This document shows positions 1-11,629 of a stretch of 64,000 nucleotides of DNA, in pieces. Positions within the stretch are counted from its first letter, which is position 1; every line of letters begins with the position of its first letter. The stretch lies in the NCBI GenBank assembly GCA_024803745.1, contig JANJXV010000016.1, positions 42,259,001 through 42,323,000 of the forward strand, given 5' to 3'. The notes beneath the pieces are model-generated. The model searched no databases, was not told where the DNA came from, and saw only the letters and a program-made list of their open reading frames with translations. A program made the position numbers and the translations under genes. This DNA comes from Megascapheus bottae. Its lineage: Eukaryota; Chordata; Mammalia; Rodentia; Geomyidae.

Positions 1-1086
1 GATCTTAGGAATATTTCTGCCTAGAATAGCTTAGAACTGGGATCCTAAGATTACAGCACTGCCCAGCTTCCTACTTTCCTGAGAGCTAAAACTCACTTTC
101 CTATCTAAAATGCTTTACATCACCAAGCTGGCCTCTCCCTGGACATTTACTTCTTTTGTAAATTATTCATTTGATTTACTTCAGTTCCCAAACCAAATAT
201 CAGTCTTTTCTTACTGTCATCTTTTTTTGTTTACTGTCACTTCTTATGCTTGTGAAGAAAAAAATATTTACTTTGTATTTTTGTCTTGCCATTTGTTCTC
301 AAGTTCATTTTCCCTGTTTATGCACACTATGAATTTTTATATTAGTACCTATTTCACCAAGAGTGATATTTTTTATCCGTATCATGTATTATTCTGTTTT
401 ATGCCAAAATATGGCATATCATCAGTTATTTTCTCAGTTTGGTTTGTGTACTGTTGATATTTTAATCTATGCCATCTGGTATTTATGTTGCTCTATGACA
501 TACATAAGTAAATACTTCTCATATTAATAAAGTATTTCTAGTCTTTGAGAAACACATCATTTCACAGTGGTGACACATCAGCTTATAGTCTAGACTCTCA
601 TAATTGATAACAGTGCATCATCCAGTACACAAAGTTTTGTTGGCAAAATACAGAATTCCTATACCACTTCTGGACTTGTAATTAATGGCACTTGGGTCTT
701 ATTTTTCAGAGGAAAAAGTATTTTTATTGGAAAAAAACACTATAACATTTAATAAGATATATGGTGCTTATTCTGTCCTTTGGATTCTTTATATAGAGAC
801 AACTGTGAATTAGAAAAATATACTAATTCAGTTTCCCATAACCAAAACATACAGAAAGCCAGCCTGCTTTCCATGTGAAAATAGATGGGAAAGATAAGTC
901 TGAACAGAAAATAATTGTATTCATACTTCATCTCATAGCTTTCCTGAAAACTGAACTTGTACAGTAGGGTTTAAATCATGGTCTGGAATCTTTTTCTATA
1001 AAACCTGTCAAATCGAAGACATTAAAATAGTGACATCTATACTTCATTATTCAAAAATTAAGGATCTGCACTGCAGGACAGAATAA
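1..1086. other. Intronic sequence, nothing recognised
   Basis: AT-rich DNA, presumably in the NETO1 intron beyond the 4102-4330 exon. The open frames here are short and resemble nothing. The LDL-receptor class A exon expected next in the transcript was not found between 1 and 4101. Confidence 0.6.
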
Positions 1087-1140
1087 TACATACATACATA
1101 CATACATACATACATACATACATACATTTATTTATTTATT
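1087..1140. repeat. (TACA)n then (TTTA)n microsatellite
   Basis: About ten TACA units followed by four TTTA units. The array touches the 3' (tail) end of the minus-strand SINE that starts at 1141, so it probably grew from that SINE's A-rich tail. Confidence 0.9.
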
Positions 1141-1367
1141 TTGCTGGTCCTTGGGCTTGAACTCAGAGCCTAGACACTACCCCTGTGTCTCTCTGTACTC
1201 AAGCCAAGTGCTCTACCACTTGAATCACAGTACCACTTCCGGCTTTTTCTGAGTATTTTATTGGAGGTAAGAGTCTCCTGCACTTTCTTGACATGCTGGC
1301 TTCATGTGATCTTCATACCTCCGTTTCCTGCACAGCTAGGATTTTGGGAGTGAGCCATTGGCTCACA
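1141..1367 (-). mobile_element. Dimeric SINE, B1 left part plus ID-like right half
   Basis: On the minus strand it starts with a B1-like GTGAGCC..GGCTCACTCCC portion, continues through the B1 body, and ends in the right half shared by SINEs in this window (GGAAGTGGTACTGTG, a TGGTAGAGCAC block, then GAGTTCAAGCCC). It is diverged, so fairly old. Orientation is the same as NETO1 transcription. Confidence 0.8.
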
Positions 1368-3249
1368 GAATGCTGTTTTTATAAGACAAGAAAGGAAGGC
1401 AGATGATACCATATTCTAGGTAAGAGCAGACCCCAAAGTCACCGGCCCTCACCCACCAGAGACAAATAGCAGATGACTAGAGATGAAAGCAGGAGGACAT
1501 CCACAATCCAGGACGAGAATCGGGCTCTGCAGCAGGAAGGGAGTGGAGTTGGTGGGAGCAGGAGCAGAAATCAAGGTAAGGCTTAACGTGTTCAGAACAA
1601 GTGGGCCTGGGGAGGAGGCTGAACACAGGAGGGCTGGTCTTTGCCCAGCTCCATGGCAGACGGACATGTCCGCATGAACAGTCACTGGATGGCTGTTCTG
1701 ATAAGGCTGAGCAATCCCTCAGCTTTCCGGTTCCCGTTGGTGCCTATGTCTTCTGAGTTACCAACCTGGAAGTGGTGATCATGAAACAGATTGCCATGTT
1801 CACCACTCATCATCAGACAACACCCACTTGTTACTGTATGTGCCTGACATGCAGAAGGGAAAGGATGGAGGTGGTTTCCACCTTTAGAGACTCACAGAGC
1901 TTACACTTCGACATGGCGGCTGTAAGTCCAGCTACTCTGGAAATGGAGGGGAAAAGATTGCAGTGCACATACAACTCAGGCAAAAGCACAAAGCCTTATC
2001 TGGAAAAAAATATGTAAAAAAATGTGTTGAGTCTGGATTTGACTGTGTGGATTCAAGGAAAGCATGCTACTCGCTTACTAAGCCATTGGTATTTTTGTGT
2101 GCTGTAAATGGGAATTGAAGAGCCACTAAGTAACCAAGGCATCTCAGAAGTCAGAGCAATGCCTCATCGGTGATATCCAACTTTTCCTAATACTGCAGAT
2201 TCATGTTTGAGACACAGGTTGAAACTGACCCGGCAGGTGACACAACTCATAGGGCCACATTTCACCATGGTCTCCACTTTTTTCCATCATGAACCGTGAA
2301 TTACTGCCAAATATGCAATTCTATAATTACTAAGTATACTCAAATTTAAATTATGTTACTTGAGATACTTTCAAATTGGTATGTGTTTCCAGAAGAGGAT
2401 CAACCTTACCCTAAGAAAATGATACAGCCAGGCGCCTATAATGCTGGCTCCTGGAGAGGCTGAGACGTGAGGCTGCAGGACCAGCAGAGGCCACCACTCA
2501 GGATGACCCAGCTTTCTCATGCTACACACGTGGGTGTGTGTGCTCTGATCACTGAGAGCTTGGCATCGCATGTATGAAGCTGCATTACTGTGACAAAGTA
2601 AGTGAACAACCTCTTCTTACTTGAAGACTGTGAGAATGTGCGGTAGACACAGTGAACAGTGCTGCACAGGTCAAAACAAACCACTCCCTTCGGAAATGTC
2701 CTGGGGGATTGAGAGGCTGTGTCAGGCCTCCTCCTCTGGGCTCTGATCCCGCGGGGGGGCTGGCGAGTGTAATCTCAGCCTCCCTCGGTCTTCCACTGGA
2801 CCTCGTGGCAGACTCACCCTGGGAAGTGGAGTTTTCCATGTGTGAATCCTGGGATGAGCTGGGAGCATTCGGATTCTTAAGAGGGGTCGGTGGGAGTTAA
2901 CTGCAAGGTACACTGCCATGTCACCACCCCACCAGTGACCCCTTCCCTCTTGTCCGAAGGGGTGGACACCCTGTCATATGTACAAACAGCACCTGGGCCT
3001 CTGGATAACTGAGTCACCTAAAGATTCCCAGAAATCCAAAGGTACTAAGACCCAGACTTCGGTGGCACATGTCACAGGTGCACAGCAGGGGAGCAGCCGC
3101 CACATGTGAGCTCGACTGACCCCAAAATCAGATGATCCACTGCAGAATTCAAAGGAACCTTGACTTCTAGATGCTTCGCTCGCTGACCTTTCTCCCGACT
3201 GTCTGAACCATAGTGTGTAGTCATACTCTTTGTAGACATCCTTTCTGAT
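1368..3249. other. Intronic sequence, mostly unassigned
   Basis: No exon-like segment was recognised. Several short open frames between 1449 and 2919 overlap on both strands and reflect moderately GC-rich sequence. A weak B1-like stretch lies near 2421-2500. Confidence 0.5.
2421..2500 (+). mobile_element. Possible B1-like SINE remnant
   Basis: The words AGCCAGGCGCCTATAATG, GGCTCCTGGAGAGGCTGAGA and GAGGCTGCAGG follow the order of a B1 left end. No tail or target-site duplication is visible and no right half follows. Could be a very old B1 or chance. Confidence 0.35.
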
Positions 3250-3610
3250 TTTCTTTTCTTTTTTCTTCCTTTTATTATCTTTAAGTAGTTGTACAAAGGA
3301 GTTGCCGTTTAACAAAGCAGTTATCTTGATTAACGTCACCTTGCATCATCACCCAGTCCCTCCCTCCCCTCCCCATCCCTTCTCTCACCCTTCTTAATTT
3401 TGTAGGCTATACATCGGGTTCCTGACTGCATTTCCTCCCTCCTCTTCCCTACCCCTCTCAGTTCATGTGATCTGAACACTTCCCCATAAACAGTATTCGG
3501 GGATTCTCTACAATCTATAAACATTGCTCTTACCTTTGAAGAATTAATCGGTGTCTGAGAAAGTTTCCACCTTTTCAACAAAAACAGGAACAACAAAAAC
3601 AAAACCTGAA
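3250..3610 (-). mobile_element. L1 3'-end fragment, minus orientation
   Basis: Plus-strand T-rich start with TTTTATTATCTTTAAGTAG, then GTACAAAGGAGTTGCCG and a C-rich stretch. The layout matches the copies at 5640-5930 and 53160-53425. It looks like the reverse complement of the 3' untranslated end seen near 26100-26165 (GTAACTGTAACCC..TTTACAATAAA). The exact subfamily is not identified. Confidence 0.5.
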
Positions 3611-3830
3611 CTCCTCAGCATTATTTTCTATTTGCATAAAGAGTAAATACTCATACCATTATCGGTAGGCTATTATTTACCCATGGCTCTGGGCGTTCTT
3701 CGCTGTACCCTTTCAGACGTGTCTGAGCCACCCTGCTCAGTTCACAGAACTGCAGTGCTAGCTTGAATGCACTTGACCCATCACACAGGGCTCTGAGGGC
3801 AGCTCTTTAAAGCAAACCCACCCAACAGGG

Positions 3831-4020
3831 TTTGTTTTGCCAGTCCTGGGGTTTGAACTCAGGGTCTGGGGGCTGTTCCTGAGCTTGCTTGGCTCAAGAC
3901 TGGCACGCTACCCCTTGAGCCACAGCACCAACTTGTGGCTTTTTCTGTGTATGTGGCACCAAGGATAGGAACCCAGGGCTTCTTGCAGCGCTCTGTCCCT
4001 AGGGCGTAGTCCCAGCCCCA
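3831..4020 (-). mobile_element. Dimeric ID-type SINE 81 bases from a NETO1 exon
   Basis: Antisense copy: plus strand begins TTTGTTTTGCCAGTCCTGGG (tail side), runs through the right half (CTTGAGCCACAGCACCA), then the ID left half, which is degraded near 3960-4020. It ends 81 bases from the 3' side of the CUB2 exon at 4102, in the same orientation as NETO1. No clear target-site duplication. Confidence 0.85.
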
Positions 4021-4101
4021 AGACCCGCCCTGTGTGGAAGGGGCACAGGTCTACCCTGCACCCTGGTGAGAGGCTGCAGAGAGGGCCCTGGGCTGGCTTA
4101 C

Positions 4102-4330
4102 GTTCTTGGAAGGACGTGAAGAGCATCTGGAATTTGCTGCTGCGGCTGCCCTCGTCGGCCCAGAGGCGCACCACGCCCAGCCCCGTGCGCAGCATCACGT
4201 CGTTGGCCACCGTGCTGCAGAACTTGGCCCGCAGGTCCTCCACGGAGCTGCTGCCGTCGTACACCGCCACGAAGTTCCGCTTGCACTCGTTCGAGTTCTG
4301 CATCTCGTAGTCCAAGAACCGTAAGTAGAT
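4102..4330 (-). CDS. NETO1: NETO1 internal exon, second part of CUB2
   Basis: NETO1 is a single-pass membrane protein that binds kainate and NMDA receptors through extracellular CUB domains. Read on the minus strand, this exon opens with [11 protein letters not shown] and contains [16 protein letters not shown] and a final LFTSFQE, which I recognise as the second CUB domain of NETO1; NETO2 differs in the first block. The two cysteines (NEC, KFC) would form the second CUB disulfide and the YDG aspartate fits the CUB calcium site. The acceptor is gtcttgcag just above 4330 and the donor is gtaagc just below 4102. The 229 bases are 76 codons plus one base, so the exon starts in phase 0 and ends after the first base of the next codon. 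It is far richer in GC and CpG (about 22 CpG by my count) than its flanks. Residues such as R in EDLRAKF and VVRLW differ from the human protein as I remember it, all mildly. Confidence 0.93.
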
Positions 4331-5639
4331 CTGCAAGACAACCATGCGGTAAGTCCCCCGGCCACCCCACCGGGACGGTCCGGAAAGGTTCTGAATGGCC
4401 TTGGCTGGCCTGCAGCCTTCCAAGCCGGGCCGGATGGCGATCAGATGCGTTCTTCCCCCTGTGGAGAGCAGGGAGGCACAAACTGCCTTCTGTATTTTCC
4501 CCACATGTTACTATTTCTGATTTTTTTACTTTCAATGCAACACTTCATTTAGCTGAGTTGTATTTATTATTGGTATTATTATTTGGGGTTCTCCCCACCA
4601 CCAGATGTGCCTGAGTCTTCTCATAACTTATTTGGAATCAAGAAGTTATTAGTTTTACAAACATATCCATTTGTCGTTTCACCTTGGTTAAACAAATGTT
4701 TTCAATATCTTGGACACATTCTTGTCCAAGTTCCACAGCTTCCTTTTTCTTGCAAAGGAATAATTTTAAACACAAAACCTTAAAAAAAATCACAGGCTAT
4801 GTTTGGTATTCATTTGTTTCATTATTTAACCACAGGGTTTCAGTTTTTTAAAATGGAGAATGTGAAAAAAAAATGAAAGCCAAGCTAGTTTATTGTCATA
4901 TTTAGCTAAGTCCACATAAATACAAATTAAATTAAAACTTAATGAGCAGACGTGTCATGTGCAATCTGCATTGCTTGCATTTTTTTTTTCAAGCTCCTGG
5001 AAACTCCAAAATTGTCCTCCCGCTGGCCTGTCCAGAGGTGGCTTAGCCTCAGGGTGAGGCGAGCTCAGATGTAGCAGTCGGGGACTGAGACATGAGTCCC
5101 GGCTAATTCTATAGGTGCTCCACTTGTCAGTGCTCACAGTCTGGTCTTCACCAGCCGCTGATGTCTGAAGCGGTCAGTGTGTATCCTGAACCTCAAGTGA
5201 CTACCTCAATCCGAGATAAGTCCATGGAGACCTTGCTTGTTCATTCATCCATCATCTCGGCTCAGCCCATCTCTTCCACCCCTCAGCCAGCTCATGCTGG
5301 GCTCCTCAGGGGGCCCAGACACAAGTCATGGTATAGAAGATGCACTCGCAAACCACAGAATAAAGACCAGTGCTGAAAATATGGGTCTCTTAAATCCTGA
5401 CACCCATACAATGTCATCTCCTGGGGAAATACTTAAGAAAAACCAAACCTAGTCAGTGACCCTGAGAGGAATGTCTGGATGGTTCTAGAATAAAACAAGT
5501 TTCCTTCACGGAGGTTTCTCTTAAGCATTTTGCACTTTATTATCTTACACACATTGGGTCTTTGTCTCCTTAAGTAACCCAGATATACACTGACACCAGG
5601 CACTCAATTAGTAAGTCATCTTCCTCTCTGTGATTTTTT
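4331..5639. other. NETO1: NETO1 intron, nothing recognised
   Basis: Start of the 7,987-base intron between the two CUB2 exons (in coordinate order). AT-rich, with no repeat I can name and no exon-like segment. Confidence 0.6.
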
Positions 5640-5930
5640 CTTTTTTTTTTTTAAGATTTAAGAACTTTTATTGTAAAGTTGATATACAGAGGAGTTGCTG
5701 TTACATGGGTCATATGATTTACACACTCCTTTTGAACATTGTCTCTCCCTCCCTCATTCTCTCCCAGTTTTCCCCTCCTGAATTTCCCCTCCCCCATTCA
5801 AACTTATGCAGTTCATTTCCAATGAATGTTGAGTGAATCTCACTGCAGAATTGGTTCAGCCTTTGTCCCACCATTTCTGTGCTCCCCCTTCCCTTTGATA
5901 TTTTTAATTTCATAAACTATAGATCCCATG
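5640..5930 (-). mobile_element. L1 3'-end fragment, minus orientation
   Basis: A T-run at 5640-5652 is followed by TTTTATTGTAAAGTTGATAT, GAGGAGTTGCTGTTACATG and a C/T-rich block. In reverse complement this ends in TTTACAATAAAAG, matching the 3' ends at 26100-26165. It is a 5'-truncated retrocopy with its poly(A) facing low coordinates. Confidence 0.6.
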
Positions 5931-6588
5931 AGATGTCTCCCCAGATCTGACATGTTTAATCTGAATCTAAAATTTCACTATTTAAAATAGGAGAAGTGTG
6001 TCTTTGACCCTCTGTGATCTTACTGAGTTAGACAATAGCCCTAGCTGATTTCATTATCAAATCTCATACCCTCAGTCTCCTGGTCAGACATTTAGGGCCT
6101 GCAGTTTACATCAGACGCCTGCCCAGTCAGCTGAACTTCTCAGAAACCAATTATAATTATAACCCTTGAGCCCGAATCTCTAACTGACACACACAAAAGA
6201 CGACACTGAAAAACTATACAATGACCAACACACACTTCTTAGCTTTCAACTTTGCACATACACATTCAACCAAGCCATCATCCCACAAATGGCTACACTT
6301 CCAAGACAGGAAGTGAATGATTATAATCTTCGATGCAAAATCTCTGACACATACCTATAAAAAAAACACTGCAAAACTATGAACTGATAAGCACACACTC
6401 CTTAGCTTCCAACATTGCACACTTACTTTCAAGTATGCCATACATACGGTATTGCTCATACATACAGGCAGTATTCTGTCTATTCCTAGCAATTTCTTCC
6501 TGGTGTATTAAGGGGCCTCTCATCTGTGGCATATTCAGGTTCTCCAAGCCTTGCCACATGTCTCTCCACAGTGCTGAAATAGGCTACG

Positions 6589-6848
6589 GATCCTATTTTT
6601 TTATTTTTATTTTTTATTTTTGGTAGATCATGGGGCTTGAATTCAACGTGGGCCCTACCTGTCCCTGAGCAATTCAGCTCAAAGCTACCATCCTACCCCT
6701 GGAGCCAAGCCCCACTTCCCATTCTCTAGAGGTTAATTAGAGATAAGAGTCTCAGGTCCTTCTGTGCCCAGGCTGCCTTTGAACCTTGATCCTCAGATCT
6801 CAGCCGCCTGAGTCGTATGAGCCACCGTGCCTGGCTTGACCCTATTTT
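6589..6848 (-). mobile_element. Dimeric B1/ID-like SINE with target-site duplication
   Basis: Antisense insertion with the A-rich tail as T-runs at 6597-6620, the right half at about 6620-6720, and the B1 part ending GAGCCACCGTGCCTGGC at 6835. Flanks are GATCCTATTTT (6589-6599) and GACCCTATTTT (6838-6848), a 10-of-11 match typical of LINE-mediated retroposition. It lies in the intron between the two CUB2 exons. Confidence 0.88.
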
Positions 6849-7722
6849 AATCTGTGAAGATGACCACCTCCCTCTCTTCGCTGTATTCTGGGAAGGGCTT
6901 TCTGTGCTTGATTGCTGGGCATTACATCATGTTCTGCACATAGTAAATACTTCATAAAATTTTAGAAATGGATGGACCTGCAAAAGAATAACTAATTGGA
7001 AATGCTATTTCTTTATTGACCTCATTTATTCAGCATTCATTATGTATTAGGCATCTATATGCCAGACAATGTTTTACGTGCCACAGATAATGAAAATTAC
7101 ATGGAACAGTCATCTTATTATTTATAGTAGGGAAATTACTGATGATAACACTCAAAACAATGTATAATACAGAGCTAACGTATGACAAAACAGGAGAAAA
7201 TTGTTTTGCAAATTTATAGCACGTTGAAAATGAAATGGGATGACCCAGATGAAGGGATTTTCTGAAAAAGTATTTGGAGAAGGAAAATCACAAACTGAAA
7301 TGTGAAAAAAAATGAATGAAAATGAATGGAACCGGATAGGGCTTCATTCTGACTGGCATGGTCACAAAGGATTCATCTACAGCCATCTGCCAAGCTCAGC
7401 TGGAAAGCCATCCTCGCATGTTGCCTTTCGCTGTCGATTTTAAATCAGGTGTTCCCACCACACCTCCGTGAAGCACACACCTCAAGAAGGACTTTACTGG
7501 ACTCAAGCTCAAGCCAGTGTTTCATTTTATTCCAGCAGTATTTGAAAGAATTCCCTCGTAGGGGTATGTGTGATCTCTTCTTCACAACATGATACAACAT
7601 TCTGGAAATTATCCAGGAATGCCCTACTTAAGACATTCAAATATGTTGAGCTTTCCAAGTTTTGCCAAATTATGTCCTTTACTTATTGAATACACACACA
7701 CACACATCATTTTTAAAAGTAG
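6849..7722. other. NETO1: NETO1 intron, nothing recognised
   Basis: AT-rich, no recognised repeat apart from a short (AC)n near 7691-7706. Confidence 0.55.
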
Positions 7723-8040
7723 TTTTTTTTTGTTTTCCCCCTTCCCTATTTCAAATAAACAATAAATGTATATATACTATACCAGGTAACAAAGTCAGAT
7801 ACAGTAACCACATGAGATTAATCAAAGGGCAAAGAAAAGAAGAGAAATGACATAATACATTAAGAACAACAGGGGGGGACAAGATGATTGGGAGGGGTTG
7901 GGGGGAGAAAAACTGGGACAAAAACATGAGAAGGGCTATCAATGTGTGAGAAGGAATGCACCTACTACCTGAAGAATGTAACTGTAACCCCTTTATACAT
8001 TACCCCAACAATAAAATTTTTTAAAATTTTAAAAAAAAAT
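7723..8040 (+). mobile_element. L1 3' end with inverted 5' part (twin-primed)
   Basis: The right part, 7863-8032, is a forward L1 3' UTR: GGGGGGGACAAGATGATTGG, ATCAATGTGTGAG, GCACCTACTACCTG, CCCAACAATAAAA and an A-rich tail. The left part, about 7727-7862, is the segment that should precede it but in reverse complement: read backwards from 7862 it gives GTTGTTCTTAATGTATTATG, then TTACTGTATCTGACTTTGTT and GTTTATTTGAAATAGGGAAG, in the order seen at 38680-38820 and 61720-61800. This inverted-then-forward layout is the known product of twin priming during L1 integration. The target-site duplication is unclear. Confidence 0.85.
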
Positions 8041-11000
8041 TTAAAATGATGATCAGCTAGAGGGGTAAAAAGATACTATAACTTTTGCCTTAGAAAAATG
8101 TGCAAATTAATGTGGAAACCTTAAATAGTTTAAGCCCTTCAACTCTGGTTTCAGGTATTCTCTTCATCTTCCTTTTTGTCCTCTATGAGCTAAAGTAAAC
8201 AAACTGAAAATAGGATTAAAAACATTCAAGCCAAAATCTTGTAAGAAAAGAAGCTTGTTAAATGCAATACAAAGTCAATTCTAAAATACAATGCAACAAA
8301 TCCAATGTGGCTTATAACCTCTGATAAGGATTTGTAATTTCAGTAGAATATGCAAGTTTACTGGTAAGAGAAATACACACTGGGTTCCATTTCTATTTTA
8401 AGCAGAATACAAAGCAACCCCTCCTCTCAATGTGAGGTTATAAAAACCAAATACTATTCCCACAGAGGGAAAATAACTTAATTAAAGTAGCTACTTGACT
8501 GAATCAAGAAGGAAAAATACTGTATCTGAAGTTTTCAGCCTTGTGTGTTTCACTACTCTCATGTCTGAATACAGGTTGAAATACTAATTTATCATTAGGA
8601 AAAGAAAGCCTGCAAGGTCCTTGGCCATGGTTTTGCCCACCACATTTTGATATTTCTTTCATCCAGTTCCCTAAAGAAGAGACACTTGTTATACCCATTT
8701 GAAGACAAGGAGATTACGGTTTAGAAATATTAAGTTTCTTCATGACAAAACAAGTCTGTGAGCATACATGATCAATCCAGTCAGATAGGACATTCAATTG
8801 TCCATTATCCTGATTGTCATACTACATAGTCTCAGAAAACTTTCAAATAATGTCAACAGGAGTAAAGATGCAATCTTAAAGAAAACAACTTTAACAACCC
8901 AAGTATTCAGAGCAAAAGAAATATCTAACCATCTGCATTTTCTCAAAGAAATCTCTTCTATGATTTTTTTAACCCCAATTCTTTCATTATATTAAAAAAA
9001 AGTAGTTAACTATATATGTTGGCTTTTTACTTCACTGTGCCCAGAACTACCTTTGCAAAAGCTAAGGTAAATTCCATCCAGGAAAATAAAGATGTGGAGC
9101 CTTCTGTCACCAGTTCCAGCCATGTATGCTCTATAAGTCCTGATGGACTGTGATACAAATTGTCAGCCCATCATCGTAAATCTCGTGCCATACCAATACC
9201 AAGAGAAGGAAGTATTTATGTTGCAAATGACAAAAAACTCTTCAGCCCCTCTGCTAAAGTGAAGAGAAAATGATAAGCAAAATAATCTATAACCCTGGTA
9301 GAACAGTCAGATTATCATCTCTCCTCAGTGAGTTGTTTTGATGCATTCCTCTTTTTAATCAATCACAAAGGGCTGAAGCTGATGTGATGATTTATAGACT
9401 GGGACATGGACTAAACACAGTCACCCTTTATTTCTACTCATATCTGTTTTCCAAGTCACACTAACATGGAAGGCAAAACCCTTATTTTAGATGCAAGGCA
9501 AATTTAGCTAACCGTTTATTAAGGAACTGATTTACGATGACATTTCATACCAACTGCTTAGCTAAGTGATCTTCCCTTAATGTCATCATGAAAGAAAAGA
9601 AAACCAATACTGAGGTAATTATTGTGTATTTTCTCCACAACGAACGAAAAGGAACTATGCCGTCATTGGAGAAATGGCATGTGTATGTTCAGTACTACCG
9701 GGCATGAATTCTGAGCAACCTGTGGCTGCTGTCAAACGTGTCAATGGCCATGACAGGTTTATCATCTTACGAGGATGTCACAAGAATCTGGAAGCCAGTG
9801 ATACCGCCTTCATTTGGAAAAGAACCAGAAAACCACAGTGTTTCCTTGATGCTAAAAGGCACACACCCAGCCACAAATACTGATAAGACAAGAGATGATC
9901 ATATGCGCATGGAGAGAAGCATTTAAAAGCCATCCAAAGTAACCTTCTAATCTGATTATTACCAAATGATCTTCCATTTACGGAATTGAACTAATTAGCT
10001 AATTGAAAATTTCACTCTCTTTATCCAATTTGACTTTCATTTCTTTTATGTAACATCAAATTGAACCAGAATTCCTTGCTGGTAGGGCTCTTCCTTAAAC
10101 TCTGTTACTAACTAGCTAAATATCAGAGCTAGTCACTGAACCCAGGTTTATAGAATTTTGCTACTACCAAGATTCTTATATCATCTCTGCCAAAAAATTA
10201 CTTGATCTTAATTATGGTATAAAATCTGTCAAACTCTGCTTGCCTTCTTCTTCTTGAATTTAATCTTCATTATTGAACCAAAAACATTCTTACATAAATC
10301 AAAAGTTATAGTCTCATTTCAAATATTCAACCAAATTGAATGCAGGTTTAGTTTCATTCTACTTCAAATGACAGTTCTTCAAGTGTTTGAAAATTGTGAC
10401 TGTGTCTCTTGTTTGAGACACAGTGGAATGGCAGACATTCTGCTCACCACTTAGGCAGAGATGCATGAGCCCCAACCTCCAAGAATTCAGGTGTGAATGG
10501 TAGCCATCATTTGCATTCCCGTTCTTCCAGTGTCAGCATAGTTCTCTGGGCCAGGTCTCTAAACCAGACACATCAGTGCTCTCCCTCCACCCTAGATCTG
10601 GCATCTATGTGAACATAAAACATTTGCTCATAGACTTGTGTTTCTACCCTCTAAGGCCTCAGCTCATTTTTTTTATCTACTAAAGGAATTTCCATCATGC
10701 TTTCTATCTGGTTTACCAGATTCTAAGAAGTCAAAATTGATCACATTCTAGATAAAGAATCCCATTGAGATTAAAGGAGAGTAGTAGAGACCGTTTTATT
10801 CTACTTATTGAAAGCTGGGAAGCAGCGGAGAACGCCTGTAATTTCCACAGAACTCAGGGAAGCTGTTTGGCACATTCATTGTACAATATAGTGCCATCAG
10901 CAGGTTCCACGCAGATGCTCAAAGGAGCCACTGCAAGTTTAACTAATGCTTTGATACTTGGTTCTCATAAGCTGCTAGGAATTCCGTAAAAATAGAAGCC

Positions 11001-11498
11001 CACCAAAGCAGTAACCCTCAGTCCCTGCCTTCTCTCTAGCACGCCAAGCACTTTCTGTCCTGTAACCTTTAATTTAGCAGAGAAAGCCTGTCACAATGGA
11101 GCCATCTTTGTACAGCTCTGCAGGAGACTTCCCCTTTGAGTCACAGAATGCCAAATTCTGAAACAGACAGGTACACTTGCATTGTTGCTCTTGGACTAGA
11201 CAAAAGACAGCTAGCTATTTACCAGTTCGCAAGAAGAGGTGTATGTTTACAGTGGCAGAGAAACCTTCCCTTTAACACAGCAGTGACAGGAGGCTGCACA
11301 CACTTCCCTTCTATAAAAAGTCTTGCATTTATTCTTAGAGGTAAAGAAAAATGGAAAGCATTTCTAAGTGAATGCACATACTGTGCAAGAAAGCATAATC
11401 AAACAAAATAAAGCTCAGCACCTGTGCATACACTCACGGCTTCATGCATGTTACAAATAACTTTTAAAGGAAAAAGATGGAGGGAAGAGAAACACAGG
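8041..11498. other. NETO1: NETO1 intron, repeat-poor stretch
   Basis: About 3.4 kb of the intron between the CUB2 exons without any repeat I recognise. AT-rich, with a homeodomain-type palindrome at 9993-10004. No exon-like segment was seen. Short open frames at 8504-8698, 9674-9926, 10254-10454 and 10765-10989 show no family resemblance. Confidence 0.55.
9300..10030. promoter_or_regulatory. Candidate conserved non-coding element
   Basis: Inferred only from motif content. A SOX/TCF-like AATCACAAAGG lies near 9359-9369, and a perfect 12-base palindrome AATTAGCTAATT at 9993-10004 carries two facing TAAT cores. Repeat-free flanks and position inside an intron of a neuronal gene make an enhancer plausible. 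Conservation could not be tested. Confidence 0.2.
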
Positions 11499-11629
11499 AA
11501 GGAGGGAAGGAAGGAAGGAAGGAAGGAAGGAAGGAAGGAAGGAAGGAAGGAAGGAAGGAAGAGAGGGAGAGAGGGAGGGAGGGAGGGAGGAGGGAGGGAG
11601 GGAGGGAGGAGGGAAGGAAGGAAGGAGAA
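11499..11629. repeat. (GGAA)n/(GGGA)n purine tract
   Basis: About 130 bases of uninterrupted purines on the plus strand, with GGAA units first and GGGA units later (about 11560-11610), including four or more consecutive GGGA units that fit a G-quadruplex. The purine strand is the template strand for NETO1. Long open frames across it (11424-11633 plus, 11451-11756 minus) are products of the repeat. Confidence 0.97.

Noticed and set aside
1449..2919. Several 64-84 codon open frames on both strands
   Set aside because: Mutually overlapping, no family resemblance, no splice-site or codon-use support. Also checked for the expected LDL-receptor class A exon of NETO1, which was not found.
3908..4535. 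Long overlapping open frames on both strands around the NETO1 exon (198, 145, 92 and 72 codons)
   Set aside because: Only the stretch 4102-4330 in one minus frame is the CUB2 exon. The rest reads through introns and a SINE, or is another frame of the GC-rich exon.
11499..11629. Regularly repeated units that might suggest a CRISPR-like array
   Set aside because: Simple tetranucleotide microsatellite without spacers, in mammalian DNA.
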